Source of the DNA: JBKHJA01 sp046538375
Lineage (GTDB): Bacteria > Acidobacteriota > Aminicenantia > Aminicenantales > Aminicenantaceae
NCBI GenBank assembly: GCA_046538375.1
Contig: JBKHJA010000008.1
Coordinates: 1-37,586, forward strand
Direction: 5' to 3'
DNA: 37,586 nucleotides
Part shown: in pieces, positions 1-6,657 of the stretch
Layout of the letters: each line of letters starts with the position of its first letter
How positions within the stretch are numbered: the first letter of the stretch is position 1
Program-made: the position numbers and the translations under genes
Notes under the pieces: model-generated
Told to the model about the DNA's origin: nothing
What the model saw: only the letters and a program-made list of their open reading frames with translations
The model's database searches: none

Positions 1-135
1 CAACAGCATGTTACCCTCTTTGATATTGTGCTTACACAGGATAAAATATTTGAGTCTACATCCAAAAAGAGATAAAATCTTTAATTATTCAATAGGCTCA
101 ATTTGTTATCATTTTCAATTTCTTTTTCTCTTGGA

Positions 136-1167
136 TTAAGGCTTGAACACCACTTTTACGGCCCTTCCATCCACAGCTCTCTGGAAGCCTTCTTCCCACT
201 GTTCCAGAGGAAGCATATCCGTTACCAGCGGCTTTGCCCGAATTTTTCCTTGGGAGAACAGCTTGATGGCGGCTTTCCAGGCCGTGTTTTTTTGGCTGAA
301 GGAACCGATGACTTTGATTTCTCCGTATAAAATTTTATCCAGGTCAAAGGCAATGGGCCGGCCGAATATGCCGATTTGGGTATACTTCCCCTGTCTTCTC
401 AGTGACTGCAGGCAGTTCTGGGCTGCTGCCTCAGAGCCAGAACACTCTAAAGCCACATCCACGCCTTGGCCAGCGGTCATTTCAGCCACAATTTCAGACA
501 GGTTTTCCTCAGAGATATCCACTGTTTTATCCGCTCCCAGCTCTTGGGCCAGTTTCAGCCTTTTCTTGTCCTTGGCCAAACCTGTGATAACAGCCAGGCC
601 GCCGTTGGCTTTGACATACTGGAGGGAGAAAAGTCCCATGGGGCCGGGGCCGGTGATGAGCACCGTATCTCCAGCATCCACCCCGGTGAGTTCTTGGACA
701 GCATGATAGGCGCAGGCTGATGGGTCGGTTAAGGCAGCGGTGACGAAATCAACACTGCTGGGCAGAACATGAACTCGCTCTTCTGGGACCACACAGTAGG
801 TGGCAAAAGCACCATCGTATGCATAGCCGGTGGCTTTCCGCTCTTTGCAGAGATTGTAGTTTCCGGTCATGCAGTAGGCACAATGTCCACACACACTTCG
901 GGAATTCTCGGCGGTCACTCTTTCCCCTCCCTGGAAGCGGCTCACATTTTTGCCCACTTCGGTGATGATGCCAGAAAACTCATGACCTATGATGAAGGGA
1001 ACTCTGGTGGGAATTCCGATATCCCAGTTGTAGATGTGAAGATCAGAGCCGCAAATCCCTGCAGCTTCCACTTTTATTTTTACTTCATTATCTCCCACCT
1101 CCGGCTCAGGAACGTCCCGCAGTTCGATATTTCCTTCTCCAGGTGCATATTTCACCACTGCTTTCAT
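136..1167 (-). CDS. Zinc-dependent medium-chain alcohol/polyol/threonine dehydrogenase family protein
   Basis: NAD(P)-dependent zinc dehydrogenase of the MDR superfamily, closest in pattern to sorbitol and L-threonine 3-dehydrogenases. Counting from ATG 1167, catalytic-zinc residues C39 and H62-E63 (GHEFSG) are visible. The structural-zinc lobe has C93, C96, C99 and C107. A Rossmann G-x-G-x-x-G follows in TGPGPMGLF. At 343 aa it is full length. I chose ATG 1167 because AAGGAGG lies 8 nt upstream; the TTG two codons earlier is too close to it. It is the last gene of a four-gene minus-strand operon with a permease-like protein, an oxoamine-synthase-like enzyme and a dipeptide epimerase. An aminoketone or amino alcohol substrate is plausible from that context, but the substrate cannot be read from sequence. 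Confidence 0.9.
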   Translation of the reverse strand: MKAVVKYAPGEGNIELRDVPEPEVGDNEVKIKVEAAGICGSDLHIYNWDIGIPTRVPFIIGHEFSGIITEVGKNVSRFQGGERVTAENSRSVCGHCAYCMTGNYNLCKERKATGYAYDGAFATYCVVPEERVHVLPSSVDFVTAALTDPSACAYHAVQELTGVDAGDTVLITGPGPMGLFSLQYVKANGGLAVITGLAKDKKRLKLAQELGADKTVDISEENLSEIVAEMTAGQGVDVALECSGSEAAAQNCLQSLRRQGKYTQIGIFGRPIAFDLDKILYGEIKVIGSFSQKNTAWKAAIKLFSQGKIRAKPLVTDMLPLEQWEEGFQRAVDGRAVKVVFKP

Positions 1168-1267
1168 GGTCAAGTCCTCCTTTTGTGGTGCAAATTTTTT
1201 TTGTTTTTATGTTGAGCACGGACATATTTTTGAAGCCTGCAGATTTTGGCAGTCATGAACCTTTTCC

Positions 1268-2461
1268 CTATTTCAACAGATTGATGAGAAAAATTCCAGC
1301 CATATAGCCGATGTAATTCCCGATCACATATCCCCAGATTCCCACCAGGAAAGAGGGGAAAATAAGTTTCTTCCATCCTTTGGAGATGGCGATGGCCGCG
1401 GCGTTCATGGGTCCTCCTGAAGTGGCTGCGGCCACCAGAATCAGCTCCTCCAGCTCAAATTTGAGCGCTTTTCCCAGGCCAAAGGTGATCAGGAAATTCG
1501 CCAGAAGCATCAAGGTGCAGAACAGCAGCAAAAGAGGACTTTTGATGATCACTGTTTTAAAGCTGGCCGGAACCCCGATGAGAACAAAAAAGATGTAAAT
1601 GAAAAAAGTCCCTATCTCCTCTGAGCCGGAGATGCTCTCGGCAAATTTCGGGAAGAGCAGAGGTATGGCGATGGAAAAAGTGGTGAGGACCAGGTACTTT
1701 TGCCCCAGCACAGATTTTACAATGCCGGGCACATCCGCAGCAGCAAAATAGCTGCTGACTTTAGCCGAAGCAGCAGCAATGATAAAGGCCAGGCTCAGGG
1801 AGAGCGCAATATCCAGCAGGGAAATGGCTTTCGGTTTCCAGAATGCCTTGGCCCCTTCTCTTGAATCTTGGTCATAGAAGTCTTTGGAGATTTTGGTTAA
1901 AGGAAAGATTTTTCTGACCAGTGCGGAGGCGGGCAGAGCCAGCAGCACCAGGAAGTAGAGAGCCATGACTCCATTATCAGCAACGATGGTGGCATTGACC
2001 AGGCTTTCTGGGGGCTTGAAAGTGGAGACCATAGCCACAAAATTGACTCCACCTCCTATGTAGCTGGCGGTCATGATGCCCCCGATTTTTGCCACTTCCT
2101 CGATCAGGTCATGGAGGAAGAATACAGCGATGACGGCGCCCACCACTGTTCCCAGGGCACTCACATGAAAGGCTCCGAACATCCTTCCTGTTTCTTTGAT
2201 GATTTTGCGGATATTCAGCTTCATCAAAAGAAGAGGAATGGCCAGTGGAACCACATAATCCCAGACGATATCATAGGTAGGCGCTTGAGTGGGCACCAAG
2301 CCCAGGTTGGACATCAGCATTCCGAAAATCAAGGCCAGAACCGGACCGGTCAGCTTGGCGGCGATCTTGTTCTTCTGTTCCAGCAGAATGCTTAAAGCGG
2401 CCGTGGCTATCAAAACTGTCCACAGCACCCAATGATCATGGGGAGAAACAAAGCTGTTCAA
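1268..2461 (-). CDS. DUF819 family integral membrane protein (permease-like)
   Basis: A 397-aa polytopic membrane protein matching the DUF819 (YjcL-like) family. It has about ten hydrophobic segments, an N-terminal VLALIFGMLMSN-type segment and a Gly/Ala-rich C-terminal half containing AAATSGGPMNAAAIA. The start codon appears to be TTG, with AGGAG 6 nt upstream. The family has no firmly established substrate. Lying between a dehydrogenase and an oxoamine-synthase-like enzyme, downstream of a dipeptide epimerase, it may import the substrate of that pathway; this is inference. Confidence 0.85.
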   Translation of the reverse strand: MNSFVSPHDHWVLWTVLIATAALSILLEQKNKIAAKLTGPVLALIFGMLMSNLGLVPTQAPTYDIVWDYVVPLAIPLLLMKLNIRKIIKETGRMFGAFHVSALGTVVGAVIAVFFLHDLIEEVAKIGGIMTASYIGGGVNFVAMVSTFKPPESLVNATIVADNGVMALYFLVLLALPASALVRKIFPLTKISKDFYDQDSREGAKAFWKPKAISLLDIALSLSLAFIIAAASAKVSSYFAAADVPGIVKSVLGQKYLVLTTFSIAIPLLFPKFAESISGSEEIGTFFIYIFFVLIGVPASFKTVIIKSPLLLLFCTLMLLANFLITFGLGKALKFELEELILVAAATSGGPMNAAAIAISKGWKKLIFPSFLVGIWGYVIGNYIGYMAGIFLINLLK

Positions 2462-2552
2462 ATGAATCTCCTGTTTCTTGAGATTCGTTCATACCCGGCT
2501 GGCAAAAGAGCGGGTATCAGTTCACGCTGCAAAATCGAACAGGCCTATCTTT

Positions 2553-3656
2553 TTATAAATATTTTCTTATTTCTTCTATCAAGTGTTGGATCTGGCCTCT
2601 GCTGTGGGAAGAGAATATGGCTATGCGGATGGCTCCGGTCTCAGGAACGCTTGAATACATTCCCCCAGCAACATAAAGCACAGCAAGGCCTTTGTCGAAC
2701 AGATCCTGCTGCAAAGCTCTCAGATCCACACCGGGCAGGGAGTGGAGGCAGATGATAGGAACAGGGGTGTCGTTGACTTCCAGCCCCAGGCTGCGCAGTC
2801 CTGTCTTGGCATAGGCCACATTGGCCCACAATTTTTTTCTCATACCAGGATTTTTGCTTAATATTTCCAGGGCCTTTGAGGTGGCCGCTGCCGCCGGTGT
2901 AGGAGCGGCGCTGGAAGAGAAGGGAATACTGGACTTTTGTTCTAATTTTTGAATGAATTCTCTCCGGTTGGGGATAATTCCGCCGTGTCCGCCTAAGGCC
3001 TTGCTGAGAGTCCCAGAAAAGTACAGGGCTTCTCCCTTGAGCCCAAAATACTCGAAGGACCCACGCCCCTTTTCTCCGATGACCCCTATGGCGTGGGCGT
3101 CGTCCACACAGATAAGAGCTCCTTCAAATTCTCCTAGAACATCTGTGTATCGGGGAAGGGGAGATATTTCGCCTGATACGGGAAAGATTCCGTCACAGAT
3201 GAGCAAAGGTCTTTGAGAGGGCTTGAGGTGCTGTTTGAGCTTTCCTCTCAGGTCTTCAGCATCCAGATGTCCGAAAGGGATCACTGGTTTATTCACCAGC
3301 GCAGCTCCATCCATCGCCGAGTAATGGGATTCTTCATCCATCAGGATGATATCATACCGCTCCTCTAAACCTTGAAGCAGGATAGAATTACCCAGATATC
3401 CCGATACATAGTACAGAGCACTCTCGGTGTGGAAAAATTTTGAAGCCAGCTGTTCGACTTTGAGCAGGATGGGATTGTTTCCGTACCCTGATCGGGATGT
3501 AGCGCTGCCGATTCCGTATTTTTGGGCGGCTTCACAGGCGGCTTGGATTATCTCCGGATGGCCGTGCAGGCCGTAATAGCTGCAGCCGCAGAAATAGTCC
3601 ATTTGTCGGCCGTTGATTACAGTGCGGGGCCCCGGAGCACTCTCCATCAAATACAT
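2553..3656 (-). CDS. PLP-dependent alpha-oxoamine synthase-like aminotransferase (Kbl/BioF fold)
   Basis: Fold-type I PLP enzyme of the 2-amino-3-ketobutyrate CoA ligase / 8-amino-7-oxononanoate synthase group. The PLP lysine is K219 in SGTLSKALGG, and D185 and H188 of VDDAHAIG would contact the cofactor. At 367 aa it is shorter at the N-terminus than Kbl (about 398 aa). It also differs from the true Kbl-like protein at 12875-14077, having DEESHYS where that protein has DQLNHAS. It is therefore a diverged paralogue, and acyl-CoA and amino-acid specificity are unknown. ATG 3656 has AGGAGG 5 nt upstream. It lies 9 nt downstream of the epimerase gene and is surely co-transcribed with it. Confidence 0.85.
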   Translation of the reverse strand: MYLMESAPGPRTVINGRQMDYFCGCSYYGLHGHPEIIQAACEAAQKYGIGSATSRSGYGNNPILLKVEQLASKFFHTESALYYVSGYLGNSILLQGLEERYDIILMDEESHYSAMDGAALVNKPVIPFGHLDAEDLRGKLKQHLKPSQRPLLICDGIFPVSGEISPLPRYTDVLGEFEGALICVDDAHAIGVIGEKGRGSFEYFGLKGEALYFSGTLSKALGGHGGIIPNRREFIQKLEQKSSIPFSSSAAPTPAAAATSKALEILSKNPGMRKKLWANVAYAKTGLRSLGLEVNDTPVPIICLHSLPGVDLRALQQDLFDKGLAVLYVAGGMYSSVPETGAIRIAIFSSHSRGQIQHLIEEIRKYL

Positions 3657-3665
3657 TGTATCCTC

Positions 3666-4778
3666 CTATGAGACAGTCTGATGTTCACAGCGTTTTAGAA
3701 AATCAGGGTCCACATCAGCCCCGTGGCCTGGAGTCTCCGGCAGGCTGATTTCGCCCACATGGTATCGGGCGCCGCCAATTATAGGATCTTCCTTCAGCAT
3801 GAAATGACCGTCTAAATCCGCAAATTTGATATTGGGACGGGCAGAAACCAGGTGGGCAGCCGCGGTCAAGCCCAATCTGGTTTCGGTCATGCAGCCCACC
3901 ATGGAGTGGATGCCAGTCCCTTCAGCAATGGCGTTGATCTTGAGGGCTGTGTGGATGCCACCAGACTTGGCCAGTTTGATATTGAAGTAATCGCAGCATC
4001 CCATGGAAGCCAGCCTGAAGGCATCATAATGGTCAAACAGAGACTCATCAGCCATGATGGCAATGGAAGTGTTTTGTCTGATTCTTCTCATGTTCTCATA
4101 GTCCCAGCGGGCTATGGGCTGCTCGCAGTACTCAATTCCCATCGGTTCCAGGTGATGAAGAGTGGTGATGGCTGTGTTGTAGTCCCATCCCTGGTTGGCA
4201 TCAATCCGAATGGGTAAATCTTCTCCGATGGCCTCTCTTATTTTTTTGATTCGGAGGGTGTCCATCTCTGCGGTGGTTCCCAGCTTCACTTTGATGGCCT
4301 GGAACCCTTGATTTTTGAACTGGGCAGCCTTGGCAGCCATCTTTTCAGGGGAAGCAATGCCTATGGTGTTATCTGTCCAGAAGGAGCGTTTTCCTCCCCC
4401 CAGAGCCGCATACAAAGGAAGGCCAGAGGCTTTGCCCAGAAGATCGTATAAAGCCATATCAAAAGCGCTGCGCAGAGTGCTGTTGTGAACAAGAAAACCA
4501 TCGATTTCTCTCATCCTCTGTTCAATGTCCAGGGGATCTTTATCCAGCACAAGGCGGGCAAGGTCCACGGCTCCAGCCAGATTGATGGCTTGTGTCTCCC
4601 CGGTGATCCCCCAGAAAGGATTGGCTTCCCCCATCCCGTAAAGCCCTTGGTCTGTATTGATTTTTATAAACACACTCTGGGAAGCCTTTATCTCCATGAT
4701 GGCTATCTTGAAAGGTTCTTTGAGCTTGATGTCGGATTTATAGATCTGGACGCTGGTTATTTTTAGTTTATTTTTCAT
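3666..4778 (-). CDS. Dipeptide epimerase (L-Ala-D/L-Glu epimerase-like, enolase superfamily)
   Basis: Enolase-superfamily enzyme of the muconate-lactonizing subgroup. Visible motifs are the K-x-K base (QAIKVKLG), metal ligands in RIDANQGWD, EYCEQPIARWD and MADESLFDH, and the opposite-face lysine in FNIKLAKSGG. A C-terminal DLDGHF matches the Asp-x-Asp that binds the dipeptide amino group in known Ala-Glu-type epimerases. Such enzymes epimerise the C-terminal residue of dipeptides, often from murein peptides. The length (370 aa) is normal. ATG 4778 has GGAGGG 5 nt upstream. It is the first gene of the four-gene operon, read from the promoter candidate at 4842-4871. Exact dipeptide specificity is not determinable. 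Confidence 0.87.
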   Translation of the reverse strand: MKNKLKITSVQIYKSDIKLKEPFKIAIMEIKASQSVFIKINTDQGLYGMGEANPFWGITGETQAINLAGAVDLARLVLDKDPLDIEQRMREIDGFLVHNSTLRSAFDMALYDLLGKASGLPLYAALGGGKRSFWTDNTIGIASPEKMAAKAAQFKNQGFQAIKVKLGTTAEMDTLRIKKIREAIGEDLPIRIDANQGWDYNTAITTLHHLEPMGIEYCEQPIARWDYENMRRIRQNTSIAIMADESLFDHYDAFRLASMGCCDYFNIKLAKSGGIHTALKINAIAEGTGIHSMVGCMTETRLGLTAAAHLVSARPNIKFADLDGHFMLKEDPIIGGARYHVGEISLPETPGHGADVDPDFLKRCEHQTVS

Positions 4779-4841
4779 CTTATCCCTCCTATCTGAATTT
4801 CAAATATTTTTTATGGACTGACAAGCCATTATTGAATATAT

Positions 4842-4871
4842 AATGTATTATATAAAAATAATCGCTGTCAA
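4842..4871 (-). promoter_or_regulatory. Sigma-70-type promoter candidate for the epimerase operon
   Basis: Read on the minus strand: -35 TTGACA (4871-4866), 18-bp spacer, -10 TACATT (4847-4842). A better-looking TATAAT overlaps but would leave only 13 bp of spacer. The first start codon lies about 65 bp downstream. Confidence 0.5.
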
Positions 4872-4926
4872 AGAAAATTTTTAATATGATTATTATTTTT
4901 TTTCCAGTTTTTTGGAAAAAGGTAAT

Positions 4927-5133
4927 CATTTCTTTTTTCGTGATAAGAGGTGAGGGTGGGGGGTGAGGAAGCCCCTATGAGGACTGAGCGGGCATGGTTT
5001 CTCTCCGAAGGAGAGGAGAGCGAAGTCCGAATGGGAGCTAATTTTCCTCGCTGGGGAAAATAAGCGTGCTGACGACCCCCCACCCTCACCCCTTTCAATC
5101 AACATATATATACTCATCGCGGTTTTAGAAATG
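4927..5133 (-). repeat. Structured MITE-like element, copy 1
   Basis: A 207-bp element with imperfect outer inverted ends (CATTTC... and ...GAAATG, similarity over about 20 bp) and a perfect inner inverted repeat of 16 bp (4949-4964 with 5075-5090). Inside are a hairpin with CCAGCGA loop (arms 5037-5047 and 5055-5065 on the plus strand, 10 of 11 paired) and a hairpin with a TTC loop in CTCTCC/GGAGAG. It is nearly the same as copy 2, in reverse orientation. It carries no open frame of its own. It lies upstream of the epimerase operon, in the same sense as that operon. Confidence 0.85.
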
Positions 5134-5158
5134 CTTATGGAAAAAGAAAGGCCTTTGA

Positions 5159-5470
5159 TCAAAGAAATCTATTCAGGCCAAGGGCCGTCAAGTTTATGGA
5201 AAGATTCTGGTCAGTCTACAGTGTGTTGGTCACCAAGACCTCGACTTAACCACAGAAACCTGGATTATTCACATAGGTTTTTGATTTCCATGAAAAAGGA
5301 AATCAGGGAAACGATACCGAATTCAGGAGAATTCGATTCATGTCCCGATTTCCCCTGAAATTCATGACTGCATCTGGGAAAACCTTCAATTTATGAATAA
5401 TGCAGGAGAGAAAATTTACCTGAAAATTTATGGAACGGGTGGAATTATTGAAAAAACCGGTGAGGATTAA
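5159..5470 (+). pseudogene. Possible decayed coding remnant, unrecognised
   Basis: One reading frame runs from 5159 to a TAA at 5468-5470, broken by only two nearby TGA codons (5282 and 5291). The two parts are 41 and 58 codons long, with protein-like composition (for example YGKILVSLQCVGHQ and GEKIYLKIYGTGGIIEK). There is no start codon with a ribosome-binding site, and another TGA lies just upstream at 5156. The 5' side directly abuts repeat copy 1, so insertion or deletion there may have destroyed a gene. I do not recognise the family, and chance cannot be excluded. Confidence 0.25.
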
Positions 5471-5676
5471 TGGCGGAAAAGGTGCTTGTCTAATTTCTTG
5501 GTGAGAGTTTCCGGGGAAATATCCAGTATTTCTGCAGTCTCCTTGATGTCATTATCGGTGAGCTTGAGCAGGTAGCCGATGTATTCTTTTTTTAAATTCT
5601 CAAGAGTAGGCAGGTTGGTCAAAGGTGGATTTTTCTTGTGAGTGGTGAGGTAATAATAAAGATATTTTGTCCTCAT
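5467..5676 (-). CDS. Small Fis/NtrC-type helix-turn-helix protein (69 aa)
   Basis: The protein is almost only a Fis-type DNA-binding domain: LPTLENLKKEYIGYLL, then TAEILDISPETLTKKL, the HTH itself. It aligns without gaps to the last ~48 residues of the sigma-54 activator encoded at 6658-8253 (shared KEYI.YLLK, TA.ILDIS, TL..KL.K). There is no AAA+ domain, and nothing upstream in frame suggests a broken larger gene. It starts 50 bp after the DUF5658-like gene and is probably transcribed with it from the sigma-54 promoter at 6421-6435. A stand-alone site-binding regulator or a duplicated C-terminal fragment are both possible. Only a weak AGAGG about 8-12 nt upstream serves as ribosome-binding site. 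Confidence 0.65.
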   Translation of the reverse strand: MRTKYLYYYLTTHKKNPPLTNLPTLENLKKEYIGYLLKLTDNDIKETAEILDISPETLTKKLDKHLFRH

Positions 5677-5726
5677 GGCTAAAGCCTCTGCGGAGAATAG
5701 TCAACTTTGATCATGGATGGCCGCCT

Positions 5727-6362
5727 TCATCTTTCCTGTGCTCGGTGAATCATGTTGATGTTGTGGACCACGATATAGGTCATAGCAAAATTGGTGATCA
5801 GACTCACCGCCCAGCCCAATCTTTTGTCTTTTTGGTGAAGCTTTTTCATGAAATAGAAATTGGAGGCTGTCAGACCGAACTTGACAGCCGCAAACAGGAC
5901 AGCGTTCTTGGTGAAGGGCTTCATCAGAGGGTTCCCTTCCTTGAGCCCGTCATATTGGAGAGCTTTCACTGTGGAGAAATAATCGGCCACATTCAAAGCG
6001 GTCAGGGTGATCAGGGATGCTGTGTACAGAGAATTTTCGAGGCGGTGGAGGGTGACTCTTTTTTGCTCATCAGGGAAGAGAGGGGGGGTGAAGATAATTT
6101 TTTCAGGCCCGGAATCCAGTTTTTCGGCCTGAGCTGCCTTTTCATCGATCAACCGGAAAAATTCTGAATCTATGAAGGGTTTTGTCTCCAGGGGTTCAAT
6201 ATATTGCAGGCTGATATTGTTTTGGGCCTGCATCTTTTGTTTAGCCGTGAATTCATTGTGTGGTGTGTCTTTCTCCGAAGCGAAAGAGACACCGTAAAAC
6301 AGTCCTGAAACAAGGACCAGTAACCATGTTTTAAAAATTAAGGAATATCTTTTTTCGGCCAC
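5727..6362 (-). CDS. DUF5658-type membrane protein with signal peptide
   Basis: A 211-aa protein. Residues 1-30 look like a signal peptide or first membrane segment (FKTWLLVLVSGLFYGVSFA). A polar stretch of about 90 residues follows, then three or four hydrophobic segments. The pattern ALNVADYFSTVKAL...EGNPLMKP followed by NAVLFAAVKFG resembles the DUF5658 family, whose function is unknown. The start is GTG 6362 with AAGGAGG at 6369-6375, 6 nt upstream. A sigma-54 promoter (6421-6435) and two palindromic sites lie upstream, so it is the likely main target of the neighbouring activator. A cell-envelope role is inferred from topology only. Confidence 0.75.
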   Translation of the reverse strand: MAEKRYSLIFKTWLLVLVSGLFYGVSFASEKDTPHNEFTAKQKMQAQNNISLQYIEPLETKPFIDSEFFRLIDEKAAQAEKLDSGPEKIIFTPPLFPDEQKRVTLHRLENSLYTASLITLTALNVADYFSTVKALQYDGLKEGNPLMKPFTKNAVLFAAVKFGLTASNFYFMKKLHQKDKRLGWAVSLITNFAMTYIVVHNINMIHRAQER

Positions 6363-6420
6363 TTCATACCTCCTTATCCGGAGTCAGATCTGCTGAGTGG
6401 GAGATCCGCTCAATTTATAG

Positions 6421-6435
6421 GCAAGAAAGATGCCA
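6421..6435 (-). promoter_or_regulatory. Sigma-54 (-24/-12) promoter
   Basis: Read on the minus strand, TGGCATCTTTCTTGC matches the consensus TGGCACG-N4-TTGC, with GG and GC separated by exactly 10 nt. The predicted start of transcription is near 6410, about 48 bp before the GTG of the DUF5658-like gene. The gene just upstream encodes a sigma-54 activator, which strongly supports the call. Confidence 0.8.
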
Positions 6436-6513
6436 AAGCATGGTGCTGCTTTTATTTTATTGAAAACAAAAGAATTAATATGATTTTGTGTTCTGAGCCC
6501 TGTGATGCTGGTG

Positions 6514-6530
6514 TGTTTAGAAAGTGAACA
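6514..6530. promoter_or_regulatory. Upstream activator site, promoter-proximal
   Basis: TGTTTA-GAAAG-TGAACA: a 17-bp palindrome with one mismatch, centred about 112 bp upstream of the predicted sigma-54 start. It has the same half-sites and 5-bp spacer as the site at 6594-6610. The position is typical of NtrC-family enhancers. Confidence 0.65.
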
Positions 6531-6593
6531 TGATTTTTCAAATATACAGATAAATTATTGATAATGAATAAAATAGAAATATAAACATGCCAG

Positions 6594-6610
6594 TGTTCAA
6601 AAAATGAACA
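6594..6610. promoter_or_regulatory. Upstream activator site, promoter-distal
   Basis: TGTTCA-AAAAA-TGAACA: a perfect palindrome centred about 192 bp upstream of the predicted start and 80 bp from the proximal site. It lies just beyond the 3' end of the activator gene. Confidence 0.7.
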
Positions 6611-6657
6611 TAAAGGGGATTTTTTTTCTGAGGGAGTATTAGGGAGAACTTTTCCCT

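Noticed and set aside
5282..5293. Two in-frame TGA codons as possible selenocysteine positions
   Set aside because: No SECIS-like hairpin is evident after either TGA, the frame has no start or ribosome site, and a further TGA lies upstream; decay is simpler.
5131..5358. 75-aa frame starting inside repeat copy 1
   Set aside because: Its start codon is part of the GAAATG end of the repeat, there is no ribosome-binding site and the sequence is not protein-like.
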